A stretch of DNA of 64,000 nucleotides, from NCBI GenBank assembly GCA_024399655.1, contig JAKSNP010000001.1:124001-188000 (forward strand), in the 5' to 3' direction. Source of the DNA: Paludibacteraceae bacterium (GTDB lineage Bacteria; Bacteroidota; Bacteroidia; Bacteroidales; Paludibacteraceae). The notes beneath the pieces were generated by a model. The model was not told the DNA's origin, did not search any database, and saw only the letters and a program-made list of their open reading frames with translations. This document shows positions 1 to 7,883 of the stretch, one piece after another (the first letter of the stretch is position 1; every line of letters begins with the position of its first letter). The position numbers and the translations under genes were made by a program.

Positions 1-602
1 AAACCGATGAAGGCCGACGCAAATGTATCGGCATTTTAGGCGGACTGGCCATTGCCGGTACCGTAGATGCTCAACGCCAGAAGATGGACGGCGGTTTGGC
101 CAAAATCGAGAAGAAACAAATTCCGGTCCGTCACCATCCCGTACGACCTGCAGGAAGTATCTCGGAACAGCATTTCACCAGCCATTGCACGGCCTGCCAA
201 CTATGTGTAAGCGCATGCCCCAATCAAGTGTTGCGCCCCTCCACCCGCTTGAGCGACTGGTTGCAACCCGAATTGCAATTCGACAAGAACTACTGCATGA
301 TTACCTGTAACCGTTGCTCCGAAGTATGCCCTACAGGTGCTATCACAAAAATCAGTAAAGAAGACCGCACGGAAATCAAAATAGGACATGCCGTATGGAT
401 AGCAGACAACTGCTTGCGCGTCCACGACGACATCCATTGCGACAGTTGTATAGACCATTGCCCCACCGGCGCCGTATTGCAAATCGGCGAAGACGGCAAG
501 CATATCGCCGTAGACGAATCTCGTTGCATCGGTTGTGGCAAATGCGAATATTATTGCCCCGCACGCCCCTTTGCCGCCATCTATGTAGAAGGGAACGAAT
601 AA
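1..602 (+). CDS. 4Fe-4S polyferredoxin (3' part, truncated by window edge)
   Basis: The frame is open from the first bases, so the start lies outside the window. The visible 200 residues carry four cysteine groups of [4Fe-4S] type: CTACQLCVSACP, CMITCNRCSEVCP, a spaced group ending CDSCIDHCP, and CIGCGKCEYYCP. This is an electron-transfer protein of the NapG/NapH-like ferredoxin group. Just inside the window is GRRKCIGILGGLAIAG, a twin-arginine-like hydrophobic stretch; since the frame continues upstream, it is either an internal segment after membrane helices or a Tat signal close to the true start. The next gene is a Tat-exported Fe-S oxidoreductase and the following two encode the Tat translocon, so electron delivery to an exported reductase is a reasonable inference. 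The substrate is unknown. Confidence 0.85.
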   Translation, partial: TDEGRRKCIGILGGLAIAGTVDAQRQKMDGGLAKIEKKQIPVRHHPVRPAGSISEQHFTSHCTACQLCVSACPNQVLRPSTRLSDWLQPELQFDKNYCMITCNRCSEVCPTGAITKISKEDRTEIKIGHAVWIADNCLRVHDDIHCDSCIDHCPTGAVLQIGEDGKHIAVDESRCIGCGKCEYYCPARPFAAIYVEGNE

Positions 603-624
603 CGCAAATGAGAAAGGAAACTTA

Positions 625-2007
625 ATGGACAGACGCGAATTCATAACTACTATGGCCTCGGCCGCAGCTGTAACCGGCATAGCACTAAGCGGTTGCCGCC
701 CCACAGAGCAGTCATCCGACAACTCGACACCGGCAGCGGGAGAGCCACAAGGCGAAATGGAATACCGCCAATCTTCAAAAGGCGACAAGGTATCCCTGTT
801 AGGCTACGGCACGATGAGATGGCCGAGCCGCCCCGGCAGATTCAAAGCGAACGAAAACGAAATCGACCAGGAAACCGTCAACCGTCTGGTGGATGAAGCC
901 ATCAGCAAGGGTGTCAATTTCTTCGATTCGTCACCTGTATATTGCAAAGGATTCTCCGAAGAAGCCACCGGTATAGCCCTTTCACGCTATCCACGCGAAA
1001 GTTATCTGGTAAGTACCAAATTGAGCAATTTCTCCCCCTCGACCTGGTCGTATGAAGAAAGCGTGAAGATGTACCATGAGTCGATGCGCAAATTGCGCGT
1101 GGATTATCTGGACTATTATCTGCTGCATTCCATCGGCGGAGGTGAAGATGCCATGCAACGCTTCCGCGAGCGCTATATCGACAACGGGGTATTGGATTTT
1201 CTGTTGCAGGAGCGTGAAGCGGGACGTATCCGTCACCTGGGTTTTTCGTACCATGGGGATGTACGCATCTTTGATTGGGCGATGAAGAATCACCAGAAAT
1301 ATCATTGGGACATGGTGCTCATTCAAATGAACTATGTAGATTGGCACTATGCCAAACAGATGAATGAGGACAACACCAATGCCGAATACCTATATAGCGA
1401 GCTGGAGAAACGCCATATTCCCGCCATGATCATGGAACCATTGTTGGGAGGACAGTTGGCTCTGTTGCCCACTCATGCCACCCGCCAGTTGAAAAATCTG
1501 GAACCCGAACGGAGTATCGCTTCGTGGGCCTTCCGTTGGGCCGGATCGCACACCAATGTAATGACGGTTCTTTCCGGAATGACGTATATGAATCACCTGA
1601 AAGACAATCTCCGCACCTTCTGCCAATTCAAGCCACTAAACGACGACGAGATGCAGCTACTGGAAAAGATTGCGGAAGAATACGCCCATTTTCCGCTCAT
1701 CCCCTGCACCTCCTGCCAATATTGTATGCCCTGCCCCTACGGCATCGATATTCCCGGCAATTTCAGGCTTTACAACAGTTGTTTGAATGAGGGACTAATC
1801 ACCCCCAATCAGCAAGATTCCGAATATCGCAAACTCCGTTGGGCCTATTTGCGCAAACTGAACGACAAATTGGAACGTGAGCGTCAGGCGGACCATTGTA
1901 TCAATTGCGGGATATGTCAGGAAAGATGTCCTCAACATATCGACATCCCCGCCCAAATGGATCGAATCAACCATTATATCGAAGAATTAAGAGAAAACGT
2001 TCTATAA
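625..2007 (+). CDS. Tat-exported aldo/keto reductase with C-terminal ferredoxin motifs
   Basis: 460 residues. The N-terminus MDRREFITTMAS has a twin-arginine motif and is followed by a hydrophobic stretch and the lipobox-like ALSGC, so the protein is probably a Tat-routed lipoprotein. The aldo/keto reductase barrel spans about residues 45-340. The tetrad residues Asp, Tyr, Lys and His are visible in FFDSSPVY, STKLS and YYLLHS. Two cysteine groups follow: CTSCQYCMPCPYGIDIP near residue 360 and CINCGICQERCPQHIDIP near 425, as in the ferredoxin-linked AKR subfamily. It starts 22 bases after the polyferredoxin gene and precedes tatA by 15 bases. An exported NADPH-type AKR is unusual; electrons may come from the upstream polyferredoxin (inference). 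The substrate cannot be predicted. Confidence 0.9.
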   Translation: MDRREFITTMASAAAVTGIALSGCRPTEQSSDNSTPAAGEPQGEMEYRQSSKGDKVSLLGYGTMRWPSRPGRFKANENEIDQETVNRLVDEAISKGVNFFDSSPVYCKGFSEEATGIALSRYPRESYLVSTKLSNFSPSTWSYEESVKMYHESMRKLRVDYLDYYLLHSIGGGEDAMQRFRERYIDNGVLDFLLQEREAGRIRHLGFSYHGDVRIFDWAMKNHQKYHWDMVLIQMNYVDWHYAKQMNEDNTNAEYLYSELEKRHIPAMIMEPLLGGQLALLPTHATRQLKNLEPERSIASWAFRWAGSHTNVMTVLSGMTYMNHLKDNLRTFCQFKPLNDDEMQLLEKIAEEYAHFPLIPCTSCQYCMPCPYGIDIPGNFRLYNSCLNEGLITPNQQDSEYRKLRWAYLRKLNDKLERERQADHCINCGICQERCPQHIDIPAQMDRINHYIEELRENVL

Positions 2008-2022
2008 TAAAACATCTATACC

Positions 2023-2217
2023 ATGAGCATGCTTTTCTTTATCGGTACCACCGAGATTATTGTCATCGCATTTATCATTCTCCTGCTTTTCGGCGGAGCC
2101 AAACTGCCTTCATTGATGAAAGGGTTGGGCAAAGGCGTAAAGGAATTCAAGGATGAGGTGAACGGGATAAACACCAAAGACGAATCCGAAGTAAAAAAAG
2201 AAGAAACCAAAGAATAG
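2023..2217 (+). CDS. tatA: Sec-independent translocase subunit TatA
   Basis: 64 residues. One N-terminal membrane helix (about residues 5-23, IGTTEIIVIAFIILLLF) is followed by the FGGAKLPSLMKGLGKGVKEFK hinge and amphipathic helix (the run is quoted only to show the family hallmark FG..KLP), and then by a charged Lys/Glu tail. TatA oligomerises to let folded proteins cross the cytoplasmic membrane. It sits 15 bases after a gene whose product has a twin-arginine signal and 134 bases before tatC, with no separate tatB seen; a minimal TatA-TatC system is expected in this phylum. Confidence 0.95.
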   Translation: MSMLFFIGTTEIIVIAFIILLLFGGAKLPSLMKGLGKGVKEFKDEVNGINTKDESEVKKEETKE

Positions 2218-2280
2218 GAACATATAGGGGGTAATCTGAACAGCCGCTCAGCCGACTGCTACAGCGGACACTCCATTCAT

Positions 2281-2313
2281 CCTATACGGACCCTATACGC
2301 ATCCTATACGGAT
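2281..2313. repeat. Three 11-bp direct repeats before tatC
   Basis: Three consecutive 11-base units begin CCTATACG (2281, 2292, 2303) and differ only in their last bases. They fill the end of the 134-base tatA-tatC spacer. They are not coding, because an 11-base period breaks the frame. Similar 11-base arrays occur in other spacers of this window. Confidence 0.8.
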
Positions 2314-2351
2314 ATTATGACGACGGGTCCTGACTCTTCGAAAAAACAGCA

Positions 2352-3137
2352 ATGGCAATGGCATCATCGTCCGAAACTTTTTGGGACCATCTTGAGGTGT
2401 TGCGTGGCACTCTTCTGCGCATTGGAGCCGCAGTATTGGGCGTCAGCATCGTTGCCTTTGTATGTAAGGATGCGCTTTTCAAGATTATATTGTGGCCCAC
2501 GCGACCGGATTTTCCATTGTGGAAATTACTTGACCACTGGCAGCCGGCCGATCCGTTCGAGTCGATAACGCTCATCAATACGGATTTGGCGCAGCAGTTT
2601 ATCGTACACATGCAAACCGCTTTGGCCGTAGGGGCTCTAATCGTATCACCTTATATATTATATGAGTTGTTGCGTTTCCTGATGCCGGCTTTGTATCCCC
2701 ATGAACGCAGACGCGCCCTTCCAGCAGCCGCACTCGGTTTTTTGCTATTCTGGTCAGGATTGGCCGTCAGTTATTGGCTTATATTCCCCTTCACTTTCCG
2801 TTTTTTGGGCACCTATCAAGTGGCGGACCAGATCTGCAATTACATCAATCTGTCGTCCTACACTTCCACCCTGCTGATTTTGTGCCTTCTGATGGGTCTG
2901 TTGTTCGAACTTCCGGTTTTATGCCGCCTTTTGGCGGGAATCGGATTACTTACGTCTCAACCGATGAAGCGCTACAGGAAACACGCGATTGTAGCGATTT
3001 TCGTATTGGCCGCCGTTATTACTCCGACAGGCGACGCCTTCACTTTATGTCTGGTAGCTTTACCTATATGTATGCTCTATGAAATCAGTATTTTAAGTGT
3101 TTCCCGCATAGAAAAAAGGTCAAATCCGGAAAAATAA
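2352..3137 (+). CDS. tatC: Sec-independent translocase subunit TatC
   Basis: 261 residues with six predicted membrane helices. The N-terminal cytoplasmic motif is FWDHLEVLRG, where the classic form is HL.ELR; the Glu directly before LR (Glu15 in E. coli TatC) is Val here, while a Glu lies one residue earlier. The second signal-recognition patch, ALYPHERRR, keeps its Glu. TatC is the receptor for twin-arginine signal peptides. The ATG at 2352 is used; the ATG at 2358 is an equally possible start. The gene ends the Tat/Fe-S group; the next promoter starts 30 bases later. Confidence 0.95.
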   Translation: MAMASSSETFWDHLEVLRGTLLRIGAAVLGVSIVAFVCKDALFKIILWPTRPDFPLWKLLDHWQPADPFESITLINTDLAQQFIVHMQTALAVGALIVSPYILYELLRFLMPALYPHERRRALPAAALGFLLFWSGLAVSYWLIFPFTFRFLGTYQVADQICNYINLSSYTSTLLILCLLMGLLFELPVLCRLLAGIGLLTSQPMKRYRKHAIVAIFVLAAVITPTGDAFTLCLVALPICMLYEISILSVSRIEKRSNPEK

Positions 3138-3167
3138 CAAAAAAATTGCACTTTTTTCTCAAAATAT

Positions 3168-3198
3168 TTTGTCATATAAAAAAAAAGCAGTACCTTTG
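3168..3198 (+). promoter_or_regulatory. Bacteroidota sigma-ABfr type promoter for tRNA-Gln/rplY
   Basis: TTTG at 3168-3171, a 19-base spacer, then TACCTTTG at 3191-3198, matching the -33/-7 consensus TTTG..TAnnTTTG. An A-tract and GCAG precede the -7 box and CACGC follows it, as at several other strong promoters here. It lies 42 bases before tRNA-Gln. Confidence 0.88.
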
Positions 3199-3240
3199 CA
3201 CGCTTTTTCGGACGAACGCTGCTGAAATAGCAACGGTAAT

Positions 3241-3311
3241 TGCCTAATCGTATATCGGTAGTACATCAGATTTTGGTTCTGAGGGGCGAGGTTCGACTCC
3301 TCGTTAGGCAA
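3241..3311 (+). tRNA. tRNA-Gln (anticodon TTG)
   Basis: A complete cloverleaf can be drawn by hand. The acceptor arms TGCCTAA and TTAGGCA pair fully. The D arm is GTAT/GTAC, the anticodon stem TCAGA/TCTGA encloses the loop TTTTGGT with anticodon TTG, and the T arm is CGAGG/CCTCG with loop TTCGACT. No CCA is encoded. It is transcribed from the promoter at 3168. Confidence 0.96.
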
Positions 3312-3323
3312 CAAGATTGATAC

Positions 3324-3374
3324 GATAGAATTAGGTCTCAAACGACCTTTTTTTTGTCTCAGACAAATTCTATC
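3324..3374 (+). promoter_or_regulatory. Structured element between tRNA-Gln and rplY (terminator inside an outer stem)
   Basis: AGGTC (3333-3337) and GACCT (3344-3348) form a hairpin followed by a run of eight T, an intrinsic terminator for the tRNA. It is enclosed by a perfect 9-bp outer stem, GATAGAATT (3324-3332) with AATTCTATC (3366-3374). AATTAGGTCT on the left can alternatively pair with AGACAAATT at 3361-3369, which would break the terminator. This looks like an attenuator controlling read-through into rplY, but the function is inferred. Confidence 0.6.
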
Positions 3375-3399
3375 CGTCGGTCCTAAGTGTATGGGATAC

Positions 3400-3429
3400 G
3401 GGCAGCCGCACAACCTAATTTTTCTGCCC
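3400..3429 (+). promoter_or_regulatory. Hairpin in the rplY leader
   Basis: GGGCAG (3400-3405) pairs with CTGCCC (3424-3429), ending 29 bases before the rplY start codon. It may be part of the rplY 5' leader; no known RNA family is recognised. Confidence 0.4.
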
Positions 3430-3458
3430 CACATTGAGTAACACAAATCATTAAAACA

Positions 3459-4031
3459 ATGAAAACATTCGAACTGAACGGAACTCTCCGTAACGAGTAC
3501 GGCAAAAAATTCGCCAAATCTCTCCGCAAACAAGATCAAATTCCCTGCAACCTTTACGGTCTTGGTGAGAACATCACTTTCACCGTCAATGTAGCTGACG
3601 TGCGCAAACTGCTCTACACCCCCGACACCATGGTTGTATTGCTGAATATCGACGGAAAACAACATACCGCCGTTGTAAAAGAGACGCAATTCCACCCCGT
3701 AAGCGAGATCTGCTTCCACATTGATTTCCTGGAGGTGAACGATCAGAAACCCGTAACCGTACAAATCCCCGTAACCTTGACCGGTCTGGCAGAAGGTGTG
3801 AAAGCCGGTGGTAAACTGAGTCTGGGTATGCGCAAACTGAAAGTGAACGGAATCTACACCAACATTCCCGAGCGCGTTATCGTAGACATCACCAATCTGG
3901 GTCTGGGCAAGAAACTCGCTGTCGGTGACATCCAAATGGCAGAAGGTCTTCGTTTGATGAACCCGAAAGACCAATGTGTAGCAGAAGTGAAAGCCACTCG
4001 CGCAAGTGCAGAAGCTGCAGCTGCTGAATAA
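3459..4031 (+). CDS. rplY: 50S ribosomal protein L25 (TL5/CTC type)
   Basis: 190 residues, the long CTC-type form. An N-terminal 5S-rRNA-binding L25 domain (about 1-95, starting [17 protein letters not shown]) is followed by a C-terminal beta domain (about 100-180) and a short Ala/Glu tail. It binds 5S rRNA in the central protuberance. It lies 147 bases after tRNA-Gln, probably in the same transcript, and 11 bases before pth, the usual rplY-pth pairing in bacteria. Confidence 0.97.
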   Translation: MKTFELNGTLRNEYGKKFAKSLRKQDQIPCNLYGLGENITFTVNVADVRKLLYTPDTMVVLLNIDGKQHTAVVKETQFHPVSEICFHIDFLEVNDQKPVTVQIPVTLTGLAEGVKAGGKLSLGMRKLKVNGIYTNIPERVIVDITNLGLGKKLAVGDIQMAEGLRLMNPKDQCVAEVKATRASAEAAAAE

Positions 4032-4042
4032 TCAGAACACAA

Positions 4043-4609
4043 ATGAGTAAATTCCTGATTGTCGGCCTGGGCAATATCGGCGACGAATACCAAGGCACAC
4101 GACACAACATAGGATTCAAAATGTTGGACGCTTTTGCTGAAGCGTCCAACATTGTATTTGAAGACAAACGCTATGGTTTTGTAGGTCACGGACGCGTCAA
4201 GAATGCGGAGTTGGTTCTGTTAAAGCCCTCCACCTACATGAATTTGAGCGGGAACGCCGTCCGCTACTGGATGCAACAGGAGAAAATCCCGATTGAAAAC
4301 ATATTGGTGCTGGTGGACGATTTGAACCTGCCGTTCGGCTCCATACGAATCCGCAAACAAGGCAGTAACGGCGGTCATAACGGATTGGGCAATATCCAAC
4401 AGGTTCTCAACAGTAAGAATTACGCTCGTGTCAGATTCGGCATAGGCAACGAATTCGCTCACGGCGCACAAGTGAACTTCGTATTGGGTCATTGGACGGA
4501 CGATGAAGAGAAACAGATGCCGGAACGTATGGCCATCGTCAAAGAAATCATCCCCTCATTCTGCCTGCAAGGCATCGACCGGACGATGAATCAATACAAC
4601 GGGAAATGA
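4043..4609 (+). CDS. pth: Peptidyl-tRNA hydrolase
   Basis: 188 residues, the normal size for Pth. It cleaves peptidyl-tRNA released from stalled ribosomes. The catalytic and binding residues are visible: [19 protein letters not shown] contains the Asn and the catalytic His, PSTYMNLSG holds the conserved Asn, VDDLNLPFG the Asp, and GSNGGHNGL the later Asn. The stop overlaps the next start by four bases (ATGA), indicating translational coupling. Confidence 0.97.
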   Translation: MSKFLIVGLGNIGDEYQGTRHNIGFKMLDAFAEASNIVFEDKRYGFVGHGRVKNAELVLLKPSTYMNLSGNAVRYWMQQEKIPIENILVLVDDLNLPFGSIRIRKQGSNGGHNGLGNIQQVLNSKNYARVRFGIGNEFAHGAQVNFVLGHWTDDEEKQMPERMAIVKEIIPSFCLQGIDRTMNQYNGK

Positions 4610-6600
4610 ATACCGCCAAACAACATATCCCCATAAAAGGCATATCGAAGGCTCTATGGAATCACCCATGGACCATCGCCGCATGTAATCTGCTGCTCGT
4701 GATGACGCTTTACTCGTTGTCACGACTTGCTTTTTATGTTTACAATCTATACCTTTTCCCCTCAGTAGAGGCTTCGCATCTGGGCGAAATGATGGGAGGC
4801 GGTATACGATTCGACCTGACTGCCGTTCTCTATCTATCATCGCTTTACCTGGTGATGATGATGCTGCCTCTTCCTTGCAAATGGCGCAACAATGCCACGT
4901 ATCAAACCGTATGCAAATGGGTGTTTATCATACCCAACCTCATCGGATTGACTGTCAACTGCATCGATATGGTGTATGTCCGCTTTACGGACAGGAGATT
5001 ATCCATCACTTTCTTCTCCGAATTCAACAACGACGACAATCTGCTCTCCATTTTCCTCCAATCCGTAGTGCAATACTGGCCTGTAACGCTTTTTGCCATT
5101 GCCGTATGCCTGATCACGGTGATAGCCAGCCGTTCACGAAAGCCGTTTCGTATAGAAGCCTCCAAACCATGGATTTATTACATGAAGGAAACCGCATTGC
5201 TCTTAGCCAGCGTCTATTTCGTAGTAATCGGCATCAGAGGCGGATTCGGAGCCTATACACGACCGATTACGATGAGCAATGCCCTGCAATACACCAATCG
5301 CCCACAGGAGACATTGATTGTATTGAACACGCCCTTCTCCATCATGCGTTCAACAGACGCCACGGTATATCATAATCCACATTTTTTCAGTGAGGAAGAG
5401 CTGGCAAACCGAATGACGCCGGAACATCCGATCTGCAACCGGCGACCGTCCGACAAGCTGAATGTGGTGGTGATTATTCTGGAATCGTTCTCCAAAGAAT
5501 ATATCGGGTATTTCAACCACGATCTGGACAACGGCACTTATAACGGCTACACGCCGTATCTGGATTCATTGCTTCCGCATTGTATCACCTACACTCATTC
5601 GTTCGCATCGGGAAGAAAGTCAATAGATGCCATGCCCTCCGTATTATCGTCGATTCCGATGTTGTTAGAACCCTATATCGTAACCCCCTACTCCACCAAT
5701 AAAGTAATGTCATTGGCATCCTGTCTGGGCGAATGGGGCTATACAACCGCTTTTTTCCATGGCGCGCCAAACGGTAGTATGGGATTTGAAGCCTACGCCC
5801 GTTCCGCAGGATTCGACAGTTATTACGGGATGGACGAATATAAGCAAGCAACGGGAACAGGCGAGCGCGATTTTGACGGAACCTGGGCAATATGGGACGA
5901 GGAATTTCTGCAATACTACGCCATAAAAATGTCGGAAATGCGCGAACCGTTCATGACTTCGGTCTTTACGGCCTCCTCCCACCACCCCTTCAAAGTGCCG
6001 GCACGCTATGAAGGCGTATATCCGGAAGGGACCCAACCGATACACCATTGTGTGGGTTATTCCGACAACGCTTTGCGCCAATTCTTTGCCACAGCTGCCC
6101 GACAGCCATGGTTCATACACACTTTGTTCGTATTGACGGCCGATCACACCAACCAACTGACTCATGATGAATACCGCAATTCAAAAGGACTGTATGAAGT
6201 GCCTATAGCATTCTATTGCCCCTCATGGGAAACAGGTAAAACCGATTCCACACAAGTGGTTTCACAAACCGATATCATGCCATCCGTATTAGGTTATCTG
6301 GGTTATGACCGTCCATATTTCGCTTTTGGCGAGGACGTGCTGACGCAAGAAAAGACGCACAATTATGCGGTTTGTTACAATCATCCTATGGTACAGCTGC
6401 TAACCGACAGTCTGCTTATCGAATACGACGGCGTCGACGGGACAAACTACTACAATTATCAGGAAGACCCGCTGCTGCTCCATGGGCAAGAAACAAGAGG
6501 CGAAATGGAAACCGAGATGGACTATCTCAAAGCCTATATCCAACAATACATAAGCAGAATGATTGACAACCGGCTTACGTATGGGGACGTAGAGGACTGA
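4606..6600 (+). CDS. LTA synthase-family membrane sulfatase/phosphoglycerol transferase
   Basis: 664 residues. About five N-terminal membrane helices (to residue 210) precede a periplasmic alkaline-phosphatase-fold sulfatase domain. Metal-site motifs are [13 protein letters not shown] (Glu) and [11 protein letters not shown] (Asp-His), and SSHHPF is also conserved. The nucleophile position of the LtaS family (GKTSDAE in LtaS) reads GRKSIDAMP here, with Ser instead of Thr. Such enzymes move phosphoglycerol or phosphoethanolamine groups onto envelope glycans or lipids; the acceptor is unknown. The start overlaps pth by four bases. Confidence 0.88.
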   Translation: MNTAKQHIPIKGISKALWNHPWTIAACNLLLVMTLYSLSRLAFYVYNLYLFPSVEASHLGEMMGGGIRFDLTAVLYLSSLYLVMMMLPLPCKWRNNATYQTVCKWVFIIPNLIGLTVNCIDMVYVRFTDRRLSITFFSEFNNDDNLLSIFLQSVVQYWPVTLFAIAVCLITVIASRSRKPFRIEASKPWIYYMKETALLLASVYFVVIGIRGGFGAYTRPITMSNALQYTNRPQETLIVLNTPFSIMRSTDATVYHNPHFFSEEELANRMTPEHPICNRRPSDKLNVVVIILESFSKEYIGYFNHDLDNGTYNGYTPYLDSLLPHCITYTHSFASGRKSIDAMPSVLSSIPMLLEPYIVTPYSTNKVMSLASCLGEWGYTTAFFHGAPNGSMGFEAYARSAGFDSYYGMDEYKQATGTGERDFDGTWAIWDEEFLQYYAIKMSEMREPFMTSVFTASSHHPFKVPARYEGVYPEGTQPIHHCVGYSDNALRQFFATAARQPWFIHTLFVLTADHTNQLTHDEYRNSKGLYEVPIAFYCPSWETGKTDSTQVVSQTDIMPSVLGYLGYDRPYFAFGEDVLTQEKTHNYAVCYNHPMVQLLTDSLLIEYDGVDGTNYYNYQEDPLLLHGQETRGEMETEMDYLKAYIQQYISRMIDNRLTYGDVED

Positions 6601-6658
6601 AACTAATGATGCGTGAGACAGGAATCTTAAAAATCGGCAATTTTTAACAGATTTTCAT

Positions 6659-6691
6659 CCTATACTAACAGTATACTGACCCTATACTGAA
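6659..6691. repeat. Three 11-bp repeats in the 6601-6748 spacer
   Basis: Units CCTATACTAAC, AGTATACTGAC and CCTATACTGAA follow one another without gaps. The middle includes the palindrome CAGTATACTG. The rest of this 148-base spacer shows no gene or clear promoter. Confidence 0.75.
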
Positions 6692-6748
6692 AGTAGCCAG
6701 ACCCAAGAAGAAGAAAATCTTAAAAACAGAATATTATTCACGACAATC

Positions 6749-7168
6749 ATGGCAGAAGAACGAATCGACAAATATCTGTTTGCAATGCGCATCTACAAGA
6801 CCCGTTCAATGGCTGCTGACGCATGCAAAAAAGGTCGCGTAACCGTAAACGGCATCGAACAAAAACCCTCACGGACCTTTCATATAGGTGACCGTTTTTC
6901 GGTACGCAAAGGACCGATCACATTCACCTATCAAGTACTGCAACTGAGTGAGAACCGATTGGGTGCGCGCCTTGTACCCGAATATATGCGCGATATCACC
7001 TCTCCCGAACAACTGGAACTGCTGGAATTGGCCAAGCTGGCCGGAAAAAGCGGCAGAGACAGAGGAACAGGCCGTCCGACGAAAAAAGACCGACGCGAGA
7101 TAGAGACATTCATGTCGGATGACTACAGTTACGACCCATTGGATATCATCGACGAAGATGAGGAATAA
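6749..7168 (+). CDS. Hsp15-like S4-domain RNA-binding protein
   Basis: 139 residues. An S4 RNA-binding domain lies at about residues 3-60 (ERIDKYLFAMRIYKTRSMA, then KKGRVTVNG), followed by a charged tail with KSGRDRGTGRPTKKDRR and an acidic end. Hsp15/HslR proteins bind 50S subunits carrying stalled nascent chains and recycle them. Location near pth and rplY fits a role in ribosome rescue. The symbol hslR is not assigned because orthology was not tested. Confidence 0.9.
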   Translation: MAEERIDKYLFAMRIYKTRSMAADACKKGRVTVNGIEQKPSRTFHIGDRFSVRKGPITFTYQVLQLSENRLGARLVPEYMRDITSPEQLELLELAKLAGKSGRDRGTGRPTKKDRREIETFMSDDYSYDPLDIIDEDEE

Positions 7169-7204
7169 ACAAAAATCGATACAGCCACCAACAAACGTAC
7201 AGGA

Positions 7205-7660
7205 ATGAAAAGCAAACACGAAAATATAGCCGAATATATCCTCTATATCTGGCAATTGGAAGATTATTTACGCGCCTTCCCCGAACAGGCATACTGCAAT
7301 ACCGAACTGATGGAAATTGCCGATATGATGCATCAAGAAGGAGTGAACGAAGAAGGACATCTTCAAATCGCACAAAACGCCTTGGGCGAGATGGAAGACC
7401 TGCATGAAAAGCTGCTTTCTACCGAAGCCCCTTACCGTGCCGCCATCATACATATTCAGCCGTCACTCAACCTGCTGAAAGCGAAGACCGACCGTCCGAC
7501 CATGTCGGATATCGAAGCCTGTCTGATACTGCTATATCAAGTGATGATGCTCCGTCTGCAGAAACAGGAGATAAGCGAAGAAACCGAAGTGGTGCTTCAT
7601 GACGCCACTCAATTGCTGCGTTTTCTGAGCCGTACCTATAAAGACGACACGGCAGATTAA
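7205..7660 (+). CDS. DUF4924 family protein
   Basis: 151 residues, beginning MKSKHENIAEYILYIWQLED. It is a soluble, probably all-helical protein without signal peptide or known catalytic motif, of a family recognised from Bacteroidota genomes and of unknown function. It starts 36 bases after the Hsp15-like gene and probably shares its transcript, as no promoter is seen between them. Confidence 0.8.
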   Translation: MKSKHENIAEYILYIWQLEDYLRAFPEQAYCNTELMEIADMMHQEGVNEEGHLQIAQNALGEMEDLHEKLLSTEAPYRAAIIHIQPSLNLLKAKTDRPTMSDIEACLILLYQVMMLRLQKQEISEETEVVLHDATQLLRFLSRTYKDDTAD

Positions 7661-7732
7661 AGGAAACAAGTGTCGGGAGACTCTCGAACGAAATGGTAAA
7701 AATCAGGCTGATTGAAAAAAAGCGCATAAAAA

Positions 7733-7764
7733 TTTGCATAAATCAAAAAAAAGCAGTAATTTTG
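7733..7764 (+). promoter_or_regulatory. Promoter of rpsA
   Basis: TTTG at 7733-7736, a 20-base spacer, then TAATTTTG at 7757-7764. The surrounding A-tract, GCAG and CACGC match the extended core seen at other ribosomal promoters in the window. The untranslated leader of about 110 bases contains a hairpin, CTTGGGTA (7829-7836) with TACTCAAG (7845-7852). Confidence 0.88.
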
Positions 7765-7883
7765 CACGCTTTTTCCGCGCAAGTTCCATTGAGCGGAGGA
7801 ATTAAAATAAATGTTTAACCTTTTAACGCTTGGGTAGTTGTATGTACTCAAGAATACATCAACAGACCAAGCACCCTGTTTTT

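Noticed and set aside
201..788. 195-residue - strand frame opposite the ferredoxin and reductase genes
   Set aside because: It is antisense to two clearly coding genes with family motifs and shows none itself.
7830..7883. Longer N-terminus for S1
   Set aside because: The extra residues do not resemble S1 N-termini, and the leader there can form a hairpin.
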